A DNA stretch of 64,000 nucleotides. It comes from an uncultured Bacteroidales bacterium (GTDB taxonomy: Bacteria; Bacteroidota; Bacteroidia; Bacteroidales; Muribaculaceae). Positions 45,895 through 52,990 of the stretch are shown here, piece by piece. The DNA is taken from positions 1-64,000 of the forward strand of contig CACYGX010000012.1 in assembly GCA_902774055.1 (NCBI GenBank), written 5' to 3'. Each line of letters begins with the position of its first letter. Positions within the stretch are counted from its first letter, which is position 1. The position numbers were made by a program, and so were the translations under genes. The notes beneath the pieces are model-generated. The model had not been told where the DNA came from and searched no databases. It worked only from the letters and a program-made list of their open reading frames with translations.

Positions 45895-46266
45895 ATGAGA
45901 CGACTGATTACCTGCCTGATGTTATGTGTTGCCCTGTTCTCGATGAGCCAGGTAGCCTATCGCCAGCACAACAAATACACTGATCGTGATGAACTGTTTG
46001 ATCGCAGCGGGACTAAAATAGGCTATGCCGTTTATGACAAATACACCGACCGCACCGAGTATCGCGACCAATACGGTAAAATCGTGAAATATGAGAAGGA
46101 AAACCGTTATATGGATCGGATAGACATCATGGATGAGAGATACAACAACATCGGGTACAAGAAATGGAATAAGTATCAGGAGCGCTGGGAGATCTATGAC
46201 AAATACGGTAAAATGACCATGTATTATACATGGAACCGTTACATGGAGCGTTGGGAATATCATTAA
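45895..46266 (+). CDS. Secreted small protein built of 22-residue aromatic repeats
   Basis: The 123-aa product has a signal peptide (about residues 1-20, LITCLMLCVALFSMSQVAY). It then has four and a half repeats of about 22 residues with the pattern NKYTDRxELxDxxGxxIGYxxY (KYTDRDELFDRSGTKIGY, KYTDRTEYRDQYGKIVKY, RYMDRIDIMDERYNNIGY, KYQERWEIYDKYGKMTMY, then RYMERWEYH). No Cys remains in the mature part. It may fold as a small beta repeat like MORN or YD-type repeats. I do not recognise a named family. A hairpin follows the stop. Confidence 0.8.
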   Translation: MRRLITCLMLCVALFSMSQVAYRQHNKYTDRDELFDRSGTKIGYAVYDKYTDRTEYRDQYGKIVKYEKENRYMDRIDIMDERYNNIGYKKWNKYQERWEIYDKYGKMTMYYTWNRYMERWEYH

Positions 46267-46273
46267 AGAAAAG

Positions 46274-46304
46274 CGGTTGAGTTACCGCAAAGGTGACTCA
46301 ACCG
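46274..46304 (+). terminator. Hairpin after the repeat protein, overlapping array repeat R0
   Basis: A 13-bp stem (46274-46286 with 46292-46304, one G-U) has loop GCAAA. There is no long T run. The right arm and the following bases to about 46319 also resemble, on the minus strand, the first part of the ~110-bp repeat found downstream (R0, partial). Confidence 0.55.
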
Positions 46305-46334
46305 GGCATGCCTTGAAAAGACAGGGGAAATGCG

Positions 46335-46997
46335 TCAACCGAAGCAAGCAAAAACCAAATACATCAACGGCCAGGCTTTCTTTAAATCCCTACCTGTCAA
46401 ATTGTATATCAGGCCAAAGAATATGGCTAAAGCAAAGGCGATGAGTGCTATGTAAACATTACCTTTTGTAATAAAGTGGCCCAGACCCCATGTGAGTCCT
46501 AATACCAGTCCTCCCCAAGGGAACATATTTCGTTTGCCTGAAAAGGCCGTGATTGCCTGTTGAGACAAACTGATGATTAAGCCACTCAATAGCATTTCAA
46601 GAAGGTAATAGACATACTGTAAGGTAAAAAATGTCGAAGATGCAGCTTTGAAAGTCTTCACAAAGCCAGGTCCCCCACTGATAATCGACAATACCACAGC
46701 AAATATCACAGGCAGTGCAACACCAAGAATCAGTTGCCACCGGGAAGGTGTGGAATGTGGCTCAAATACATTGAATGAACAAAGTCTTTTGCTAAACAAG
46801 ATTACTAAAATGGACACTATCAGCCATACTGGAATTATGATTTGCCAATGTTGAATCAGCTGACTAACGCTGAATTGTGCTATATCTATCCCATTGATAT
46901 GCTGCTCTATAAGCATCAATACAAATTCTGCACACAAACCCAGAAAAGCCAATGGAGCTAACAAAATAAAACCTATGTTCTTTTTGAATGACATCAT
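46335..46997 (-). CDS. CPBP-like membrane protein (degenerate)
   Basis: This 220-aa protein has about six membrane helices. Segments YLLEMLLSGLIISLSQQAI and LVLGLTWGLGHF align by eye with motifs 1 and 2 of the CPBP/Abi intramembrane protease family. The first motif lacks the full EExxxR glutamate pair, so catalysis is doubtful. CPBP proteins often accompany bacteriocin immunity or are of unknown function. It is AT-rich, belongs to the minus-strand cassette array and has its own TACCTTTG box. Confidence 0.7.
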   Translation of the reverse strand: MMSFKKNIGFILLAPLAFLGLCAEFVLMLIEQHINGIDIAQFSVSQLIQHWQIIIPVWLIVSILVILFSKRLCSFNVFEPHSTPSRWQLILGVALPVIFAVVLSIISGGPGFVKTFKAASSTFFTLQYVYYLLEMLLSGLIISLSQQAITAFSGKRNMFPWGGLVLGLTWGLGHFITKGNVYIALIAFALAIFFGLIYNLTGRDLKKAWPLMYLVFACFG

Positions 46998-47030
46998 CGT
47001 TTTCTTGCTTTAATTGACATTTAACAGTTA

Positions 47031-47038
47031 CAAAGGTA
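47031..47038 (-). promoter_or_regulatory. -7 box TACCTTTG for the CPBP-like gene
   Basis: CAAAGGTA on the plus strand, 34 bp upstream of the start codon. It sits just downstream (minus strand) of repeat R1. Confidence 0.7.
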
Positions 47039-47049
47039 GGCATTCTTTC

Positions 47050-47165
47050 GCGACCTACGTTTTCTTTTCGTTTGTTTATTGTTCATGAGGCGCGGGTGCT
47101 CGTCCAGCGCTTTTATCATTTTGGTATAAGTACTCCAACCGATTAGACCTAGAAAAGACGCAACG
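47050..47165. repeat. Array repeat R1 (about 110 bp)
   Basis: The plus strand shows TTCATGAGGCGCGGGTGCTCG and TTTTATCATTTTGGTATAAGTA, then ending AGAAAAGACG, as in R2 and R3. It begins about 13 bases after the stop of the deiminase gene on the minus strand. Confidence 0.8.
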
Positions 47166-47177
47166 ATAAATTGGAAT

Positions 47178-48062
47178 TTACAAACTATTCGCCAAAGGGA
47201 CGGATGTGTCTTTTCTTTCTATATACTCCCATGTTACACAATGTAATGCACCTCCTCCATCTTGACCTTTTATGAGAGGTTTTGCATAGATAGGTATTAT
47301 CTTTAAATTAGGAAATAAACGTTCGAAATAATTCAAAGCTGCAATATCATCTTTACTATCATAATTCTCAGAAAGACAAGGAAGCAAAATACCCTCAGGA
47401 ACACGTAAATAATTGAGATAGCACCACGAATCTTTATCGCCATTCCATGCAGGAAGTTCTTCTACTTTAAAATGTGCATCCAAAATTTTCCTTAGTCTTC
47501 TATGAAATGGTTTATCTTGTTCCTTCCAACATCCATTCAATAGTATTTTCCCATCCCCAAGATCTGCAACCATACCGTCAGCATGACCAAATGGGTCTTC
47601 CATATCCCAAGGAAGCAAGATAATATTAGCACAAAGTGCAATTTGCAGATGCTCAATCAATTCGTGAGCTGGCCACTTAGGATTCTCGCTAAATATTTTG
47701 TCAGTCATAATGACCTTAGTTCCACAACGAACATAGTTTCCGCCATCAAGAATAATATTCATGTTCATAGGTGCGTATAAATTGAGTCCTTTACATGCAT
47801 CTTGCTGATTAGTTTTAGAATTACGCCATTTCTTATTTTTATTTTCAACCAAATAATCAGGATTATATTCATATTTTGCATATGTACCATCATCGAGAAT
47901 CATTACTGGCATATAATCGCGACACCAATAATCTTGCGTGTTTTTTAACTCACGGTGTTCAACATGTAGTTTATCGAGAGCAGCAAAGATAGCTTTTGCT
48001 ACGCACTCGGTCTTAGGTTCTTTCCTAAGACGTTCGGACGTGCATATAATAGGTGTTGTCAT
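47178..48062 (-). CDS. Agmatine deiminase/PAD_porph family protein
   Basis: This 294-aa cytosolic protein matches the peptidylarginine deiminase-like fold. It has WCRDYMPV near residue 47, DGGNYVRC near 106, DPFGHADGM (His and Asp of the active site) near 159, and GGGALHCVTW with the nucleophile Cys near 278. Relatives hydrolyse agmatine to N-carbamoylputrescine or deiminate peptidyl arginine. At 294 aa it is shorter than typical agmatine deiminases (about 350). It is AT-rich and lies 16 bp after the glycosylase-like gene, so it is likely transcribed with it. Confidence 0.85.
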   Translation of the reverse strand: MTTPIICTSERLRKEPKTECVAKAIFAALDKLHVEHRELKNTQDYWCRDYMPVMILDDGTYAKYEYNPDYLVENKNKKWRNSKTNQQDACKGLNLYAPMNMNIILDGGNYVRCGTKVIMTDKIFSENPKWPAHELIEHLQIALCANIILLPWDMEDPFGHADGMVADLGDGKILLNGCWKEQDKPFHRRLRKILDAHFKVEELPAWNGDKDSWCYLNYLRVPEGILLPCLSENYDSKDDIAALNYFERLFPNLKIIPIYAKPLIKGQDGGGALHCVTWEYIERKDTSVPLANSL

Positions 48063-48078
48063 TTCTGTGTTTTAGTTG

Positions 48079-48723
48079 TTATACTTGTTCTTTTCTCGTA
48101 AAACTCCATAGTCGTTCGCATTTTTCCCCCTCTATCTTTTCATATACATATTCGCTCTTCGATTTGAATACATTCTTACGATTCCTAATTTCCAGTTCTA
48201 TCTTCTGCATTATAGGGGCATCGACCCATTTTACATCATTGCTTATGCCGAGTGGAAAACCGTTTAACAAATAATAGAGATAAGTGGATTGGGTATTATA
48301 GTCGTAATTTTCAGATTTCATGAACATATCCTTTTTCCATTTCAAATACTTTCCATCCTTATCTTTCACCTCGAATGAACGAATTAGCGCAGAAGATCTA
48401 TATTTTCCAACTTCACTTTCAAAAGTAATATCATAGCCAGAAGTGTGTGCATGTAAAGACATAATTGGGAAGTATGGAACTGTTTCAAGAATATTGCCCT
48501 CCTTGTCTCGTATATTTCGATGATAAACAATAGGGTCATGTATTCCATCTATTTCTTCACTATGAAAGTAAAACTCTACGGTGCGAATATAGATTCTATA
48601 ATCATTTCGCACTTGAATATACCCACCATAAAGAAAACCTTGCGCTAACTCATAAAAAAGAATCTGGAGGTCTTCCTCGTTAGTAGCTCCTTTGAATTTG
48701 AATAATAATTTTTCTAAATACAT
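48079..48723 (-). CDS. Hypothetical protein, possible DNA-glycosylase-like fold
   Basis: The 214-aa protein is not assigned to a family with confidence. The run VRNDYRIYIRTVEFYFHSEE, then YHRNIRDKEGN, PYFPIMSLHAHTSGYDITFES and SSALIRSFEVKDKDG recalls the layout of methylpurine-DNA glycosylase-like proteins (acidic strand, His-rich strand, then an ALIR segment). This is a pattern guess only. It is the first gene of a two-gene cassette with the deiminase, and its own TACCTTTG box lies upstream. Confidence 0.6.
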   Translation of the reverse strand: MYLEKLLFKFKGATNEEDLQILFYELAQGFLYGGYIQVRNDYRIYIRTVEFYFHSEEIDGIHDPIVYHRNIRDKEGNILETVPYFPIMSLHAHTSGYDITFESEVGKYRSSALIRSFEVKDKDGKYLKWKKDMFMKSENYDYNTQSTYLYYLLNGFPLGISNDVKWVDAPIMQKIELEIRNRKNVFKSKSEYVYEKIEGEKCERLWSFTRKEQV

Positions 48724-48756
48724 ACAAATTCCGATTTATCTTTCAGTAAACGCAGA

Positions 48757-48764
48757 CAAAGGTA
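48757..48764 (-). promoter_or_regulatory. -7 box TACCTTTG for the glycosylase-like/deiminase pair
   Basis: CAAAGGTA on the plus strand, 34 bp upstream of the start codon of the 48079 gene. Confidence 0.7.
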
Positions 48765-48784
48765 GCGAATTCATTCCGCTAAGC

Positions 48785-48895
48785 ACTCATTTTCTTTTAG
48801 ATTTCGGTGATTTATTATTCATGAGACGCTGGCGCTCGTCCTGAGTTTTATAATTTTGGAAAAGTTGCTCAACTGATTAGGCCTTAAAAAGACAT
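48785..48895. repeat. Array repeat R2 (about 110 bp)
   Basis: Contains CTCATTTTCTTTTAGATTTC and TTCATGAGACGCTGGCGCTCG, then ATTTTGGAAAAGTTGCTCAACTG and AAAAAGACA. On the minus strand it carries an open stretch ending with Gln-Arg-Leu-Met-Asn-Asn-Lys-Ser-Pro-Lys-Ser-Lys-Arg-Lys-stop. It starts 7 bases after the Fib_succ gene stop. Confidence 0.85.
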
Positions 48896-48901
48896 TGTGC
48901 A

Positions 48902-49627
48902 CTAATTCTGCGGGACACGCACAGCACGGACACTGCAACCGACGGCGCGATCGTAGGGGATGTTCAAGGACATGTCCCCCGAAAAGAAGTACAGGATGTA
49001 AGCGAAGTCGGAGACGATCGGGTAGAGCGTACGTGACCAACAGCAGCCGTGCGAGCCCTCGCATTGGAACGAACGTTCATCTATGACCCAGCCTGCGGCG
49101 GGCAAGAAGATGGTGTTGCCGTTAGGGCCGGTGCCTTGCTGGCCATACACGCCGTTACGGGTCGTCCATTTCCAGGTGCACTGTTCTACCAACTCCCGCT
49201 GCTGCTCATGGGTCGGCATGCGCCACGACGGCCCCCAATTTATGTATGCAGCATCGTCCTCAGGGTCCAACTCCGTCTTGTCATCTGGTGTTACTACTGA
49301 AACGTAATTACCCGAGTCATCGTAATACCCCGACGAGTAACTCTGATTGTATTTCGTATAATACATATCGTCGTGGTTATACCACTTGTAAGTGTTCAAG
49401 TCATAGTTGTCTTTGGGTTTGGTCTCACCCCAGGCGAAGTAGTCGCCGTAGTCCTCGGGAGCGTTCGCCCCCACGTTGCACGTCGCCCACAGCGTGCCGC
49501 TGGGCAGTCCCAGGTCAACCCACTCGTGAGTATCAGGATTCTTGGGTTCGTCATCTTTACATGATGTAAGATATGCCAGTCCTGCAACAAGCGACAATAA
49601 TAAAAAAATTAGCTTAATTGTTTTCAT
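48902..49627 (-). CDS. Fib_succ_major-type lipoprotein
   Basis: The product of about 241 aa has a lipoprotein signal with lipobox YLTSC (Cys 19 or so), a short linker and a Fib_succ_major domain: HEWVDLGLPSGTLWATCNVGA, YGDYFAWGETKPK, a Tyr-rich middle, WGPSWRMPTHEQQRELVEQC, AAGWVIDERSF and CSVRAVR. The family is frequent in Bacteroidales surface proteins. The role is unknown. ATG 49627 is used, with a longer frame starting at 49639 possible. It is GC-richer than the neighbouring cassettes. Confidence 0.88.
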   Translation of the reverse strand: MKTIKLIFLLLSLVAGLAYLTSCKDDEPKNPDTHEWVDLGLPSGTLWATCNVGANAPEDYGDYFAWGETKPKDNYDLNTYKWYNHDDMYYTKYNQSYSSGYYDDSGNYVSVVTPDDKTELDPEDDAAYINWGPSWRMPTHEQQRELVEQCTWKWTTRNGVYGQQGTGPNGNTIFLPAAGWVIDERSFQCEGSHGCCWSRTLYPIVSDFAYILYFFSGDMSLNIPYDRAVGCSVRAVRVPQN

Positions 49628-49699
49628 TGTGTAAATCATTAAATATTAAATTGTGAATTCAAATTAAATGATACCTCGTTTATGTATCATTGTACATTG

Positions 49700-49707
49700 C
49701 AAAGGTA
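49700..49707 (-). promoter_or_regulatory. -7 box TACCTTTG for the Fib_succ gene
   Basis: CAAAGGTA on the plus strand, 73 bp upstream of ATG 49627, next to repeat R3. Confidence 0.65.
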
Positions 49708-49729
49708 GAAAAAATTATTGCGAAATACT

Positions 49730-49847
49730 CATTTTCATCTAGATTTCGGTGATTAATCGTTCATGAGGCGCTGGCACTTGTCCTGTGCTTTATCATTTTG
49801 GTATAAGTATATCAACCGCCTGTGGCTATAAAAGACGTTAGGATTAT
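49730..49847. repeat. Array repeat R3 (about 115 bp)
   Basis: Contains CTCATTTTCATCTAGATTTC and TTCATGAGGCGCTGGCACTT, then ATCATTTTGGTATAAGTATA and ATAAAAGACGTTAGG. It begins about 10 bases after the stop of the gene at 49858. Confidence 0.85.
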
Positions 49848-49857
49848 GCACAAATGA

Positions 49858-50319
49858 TTATAAACTCAATCGATTCTTTAATTGTTCAACAACATTTTCT
49901 GCATTCTCCAAGTCGTTACCCATGGGGACTTCAATAGTTTTAATGTCTTTGTCAGATAAAGTTAAAACCAAATGATACTCTTTATCCATATAAGGAACTT
50001 GTGCATTGTAGAATGATGCATCAGCTATGCAATCTCGCATAATCGATTTACCCTCAACAATTATTACCTCCTCATAGACTAAAACAACAGAATTGAGGTC
50101 GTTGGCTCTTATGCTGCCAAGAACAAGAATTGTTTCGGGTTCACCATGAATTGCAATATAATCATCAACAGTTGTTGCTCGATGAGAGATTTCCTTGTCC
50201 CACTTATCACCTTTAGTTTTGTGGTTTACATATAGTGCAAACAAAACAAGCACAACAATTATAGCCACAAACAAAATGCCTAATGTTTCAGGAGGCACAT
50301 GATTTTGTAGTAAAACCAT
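49858..50319 (-). CDS. Unknown single-pass membrane protein
   Basis: This 153-aa product has an N-terminal membrane helix (LGILFVAIIVVLVLFALYVNH), a KTKGDKWDKEI linker and a cytosolic or periplasmic domain (TTVDDYIAIHGEPETILVLGS...SFYNAQVPYMDKEYHLVLTL...GNDLENAENVVEQLKNRLSL). I do not recognise it. It is AT-rich, and no -7 box was found. It belongs to the repeat-separated array. Confidence 0.7.
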   Translation of the reverse strand: MVLLQNHVPPETLGILFVAIIVVLVLFALYVNHKTKGDKWDKEISHRATTVDDYIAIHGEPETILVLGSIRANDLNSVVLVYEEVIIVEGKSIMRDCIADASFYNAQVPYMDKEYHLVLTLSDKDIKTIEVPMGNDLENAENVVEQLKNRLSL

Positions 50320-50374
50320 ATCGATATAATTAATTTATTAATTCTTATTTAACTATTATTTTCTACTCTCGTTT

Positions 50375-50487
50375 ATTCTTGGGTGATTATTGACTTTGTC
50401 TTCAATGCTCACGCTCGGCAATATTCATGTAAGCATGACATTGCGCTCAATTACTCGCATTGGTGTTCATGAGGCGGTGGGACACAC
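50375..50487. repeat. Array repeat R4 (degenerate, interrupted)
   Basis: TTGGTGTTCATGAGGCGGTGGGAC at its right end and TTCTTGGGTGATTATTGAC at its left end match the two ends of R1-R3, separated by unrelated sequence. Confidence 0.5.
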
Positions 50488-50497
50488 TCCGCGACGA

Positions 50498-50779
50498 TCA
50501 TGCTGTCTCCATTTCGTGGTAAACTTGCAGGATTGGTGCTTGCAGCGATTCCTCTATAGCAACAACAGTGTCAATCGTGAAGTTGTGAGTGCCACGCATC
50601 CACTTACTGATTTCGGCTTCACTCTTACCTAACATCATAGCTAGATCTTTTTGGCGAAGGCCACGAGCGACAAGAATTTCATGTATACGGTCAACTATTT
50701 GGAACGAGAGAGCTACCCGTTCTCTTGTCTCTGGATTAACGTGCTTGCGGCGCTCGTCTATTATTCTACTCCGTTTCAT
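50498..50779 (-). CDS. XRE-family antitoxin (HigA-like)
   Basis: The 93-aa protein has a lambda-repressor-type helix-turn-helix: RGLRQKDLAMMLGKSEAEISKWMRG (recognition helix around SEAEISKW) near residue 40, and a C-terminal helix. It overlaps the preceding toxin gene by 14 bp on the minus strand. The toxin-first order is typical of higBA loci. As a HigA-like protein it would neutralise the toxin and repress the operon by binding palindromes in the promoter (see 51258-51334). Confidence 0.8.
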   Translation of the reverse strand: MKRSRIIDERRKHVNPETRERVALSFQIVDRIHEILVARGLRQKDLAMMLGKSEAEISKWMRGTHNFTIDTVVAIEESLQAPILQVYHEMETA

Positions 50780-51254
50780 CTCTACTAAAGTTTAAATCAC
50801 CTATAATCTCTTTATCCACCAAAACAATTGTGCCGTTCTTAATCCGCGATGAAATGAATCGGCTCGTGTCAATAAGTAGTTTAACGTATGGTGCAAGTTC
50901 CTTGCTTTCTTCCCAAGTGGGGGCATCTTTTACTCCACCGTTGCCAAACACAAGAATCTTGTCAGAAAGTCTCAAGCAGTACAACCGCACTTTGTTGCCT
51001 ACATCTATCGGAATCACACCCACACCATCGCCATAACGACCTTCTGGACGGAAATAACGTTCAAGCGCACCTGACTCGGCTATCTTGTCAAGCCAGGCTA
51101 CGATGACATCAATTTCATCGTCATATTCACACCCTATCGGGAATTTCTCGAAAAACCTTTCTAGTTCAGTCAGTTCCTCATCCTCCAAGCGGATGCTGTA
51201 GAAATTCACATTAGGATATTCTTCAACTAGTTCTATCTGATAAAACTGTTTCAT
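50766..51254 (-). CDS. Putative RelE/HigB-like toxin
   Basis: This protein of 162 aa is the likely toxin of the pair. The segment VGVIPIDVGNKVRLYCLRLSDKILVFGNGGVKD fits the central beta sheet of RelE-like mRNA interferases (as in HigB). The N-terminal half (EEYPNVNFYSIRLEDEELTELERFFEKFP) is longer than in usual RelE. No catalytic residue set can be confirmed by eye. Its position directly upstream of, and overlapping, an XRE antitoxin supports the call. The N-terminal extension may be an extra interaction domain. Confidence 0.65.
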   Translation of the reverse strand: MKQFYQIELVEEYPNVNFYSIRLEDEELTELERFFEKFPIGCEYDDEIDVIVAWLDKIAESGALERYFRPEGRYGDGVGVIPIDVGNKVRLYCLRLSDKILVFGNGGVKDAPTWEESKELAPYVKLLIDTSRFISSRIKNGTIVLVDKEIIGDLNFSRDETE

Positions 51255-51257
51255 TCT

Positions 51258-51334
51258 TAACTTTTAAGTTATCTACGTGCAAAAATAAAGCCAATATCTG
51301 AATATGCCAAATAAATTAACTTAAAAATTAAGTT
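51258..51334 (-). promoter_or_regulatory. Promoter and operator-like palindromes of the toxin-antitoxin operon
   Basis: CAAAAATA at 51280-51287 reads TATTTTTG as a -7 box on the minus strand. TAACTTTTAAGTTA at 51258-51271 lies between it and the start codon, and AACTTAAAAATTAAGTT at 51318-51334 lies about 30 bp upstream. Both share the TAACTT/AAGTTA arms, which suits autorepression by the antitoxin. Confidence 0.65.
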
Positions 51335-51339
51335 TGGTC

Positions 51340-51490
51340 ATTACTTTCTATTCTATTTGGTGATTATTGCTTCCTAAGGCCCTACAATCATGGTAAGGAG
51401 GTGGTCATTGTTCAGAAAATTTCGATGAGTTTAGAAATTTTCAGCACTAATAGATAAATGCTCGCTTTCTTTTGGATTTAAATAGGGGGC
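51340..51490. repeat. Array repeats R5/R6 (degenerate) and surrounding gap
   Basis: ATTTGGTGATTATTGCTTCCTAAGGC near 51355 and CTCGCTTTCTTTTGGATTT near 51470 resemble parts of R2/R3. Otherwise the 451-bp gap between the toxin gene and 51706 holds only the promoters noted. Confidence 0.45.
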
Positions 51491-51629
51491 GAAGGCAGCT
51501 TTGGAATGGATGCACATGGCAGGGGTGTAGGAGGTGCATTGTTGGTGTTAGAGGCCCGTTATTTCATCTTATTTCTTGGGTTTTTTATAAAAATTGTTAG
51601 GAAGAGGTGGATTTCTTTTGGAAAAATGT

Positions 51630-51637
51630 TATCTTTG
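51630..51637 (+). promoter_or_regulatory. -7 box TATCTTTG for the acyltransferase gene
   Basis: TAnnTTTG match. TTTTGG around 51616-51621 is a possible -33. The ATG is 69 bp downstream. Confidence 0.65.
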
Positions 51638-51705
51638 TGGGTTAAAGAAAAAAGAAATTAACCTGAGGGGCGTTGAGACGTCTCCACTAAATCACTCAAA
51701 TCACT

Positions 51706-52887
51706 ATGATAGAGAACGAGAACATACCCATCCCAATTGAGTATCAGGACATTTGCCCGATTCCCGACAAGGACTTCCAGACGGCGATGACTATTTTGGT
51801 GCAAGAGCCAGGTTTCCAGAAGATTGTTGCTTTGGCGTTGCCTAACTACAAGTACTCGGAGTTCAAGCATGTGCTATTAAGCATCAACACCAAGCATGAG
51901 TTCCAAGTGAAGGTGATGAAGCCCTTCATCGAGGGTCTGATGGCCAAAACGGGCACCACCCTCACCACCAGTGGTAACGAGAACCTGGACAAGGAGATGC
52001 CCTACACCTTTGTCACCAATCACCGCGACATCGTCCTTGACTCGGCCCAGTTGAGCTATCTGCTCATCAAGGGCGGACGCGACGCCTGCGAGATCGCTAT
52101 CGGAAACAACTTGCTCATCTATGACTGGATCACCAAGTTGGTGCGTATGAACAAGAGCTTTATCGTGAAGCGCAACCTGGGCCGCATCCAGACGCTGACT
52201 GCTGCTGTGCAATTATCGGGATATATGCACTTTGCCGTTGAGCAGAAGCGGGCCTCGCTGTGGATTGCCCAGCGTGAAGGACGCTGCAAGGACAGTAACG
52301 ACCGCACCCAGGAGAGCCTGATCAAGATGCTGGCCTATGGCAACCGCGACAAGCCCTTTATCGAGAGCCTCAAGGAATTGAACATCGCGCCCATCTCCAT
52401 CAGCTATGAGTATGACCCCAACGACTATCTCAAGGCCAAGGAATTCCTGTGCAAGAGCAAGAACCCCAATTGGCGCAAGGCTCCCGAGGACGACCTCATC
52501 AGCATGAAGACGGGTATCATCGGCCACAAGGGCGAGGTGCATTATGCCTTCACGCCCTGCATCAACGAGGAACTCGATAAGATTCCCGAGGGCTTGGACA
52601 AGTTCCTGGAGGTGGACCGTGTGTGCGCTATCATTGACCATGCCATCCATCAGAACTACAAGATCTTCAAGACCAATTATATCGCCCACGACATCCTGTT
52701 TGATGACAAGCATTTTGCCGACAAATACACCCCCGAGGAGCGCGAAGCATTTGAGCACTATCTCTCGAGCCAGATCGACAAGACCGAGGGCATCAAGTTG
52801 AGCGAGGCCGACCGCTTCTACATGTACAACAAGATGTTGCAGATGTACAGCAACCCGCTCACCAACTACTTGGAGGCAACAAAGTAA
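51706..52887 (+). CDS. Acyltransferase of the PlsC/AGPAT-like family
   Basis: This 393-aa protein has the acyltransferase H-x4-D motif in TNHRDIVLD near residue 105 and downstream conserved parts (RASLWIAQREGRCKDSNDRTQESLI near 185). It has no clear transmembrane segment, so it may act at the membrane surface. Members transfer an acyl chain to glycerol-phosphate or another lipid, and the substrate here is unknown. It is a native GC-rich gene that ends the accessory island. Confidence 0.82.
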   Translation: MIENENIPIPIEYQDICPIPDKDFQTAMTILVQEPGFQKIVALALPNYKYSEFKHVLLSINTKHEFQVKVMKPFIEGLMAKTGTTLTTSGNENLDKEMPYTFVTNHRDIVLDSAQLSYLLIKGGRDACEIAIGNNLLIYDWITKLVRMNKSFIVKRNLGRIQTLTAAVQLSGYMHFAVEQKRASLWIAQREGRCKDSNDRTQESLIKMLAYGNRDKPFIESLKELNIAPISISYEYDPNDYLKAKEFLCKSKNPNWRKAPEDDLISMKTGIIGHKGEVHYAFTPCINEELDKIPEGLDKFLEVDRVCAIIDHAIHQNYKIFKTNYIAHDILFDDKHFADKYTPEEREAFEHYLSSQIDKTEGIKLSEADRFYMYNKMLQMYSNPLTNYLEATK

Positions 52888-52990
52888 GAGACATCAAACC
52901 GGCTTGTTGGTGACGTGAGATCTCGCGTCTCCATGTGAAAAAGTCTAAACCGAGATGCAGCATACATTGTGTCTCTAGAATGAACTCGTA

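Noticed and set aside
46274-51490. Classical integron attC sites
   Set aside because: The repeats between genes were inspected for the GTTRRRY/RYYYAAC core pair and none fits fully. The array is therefore described only as cassette-like.
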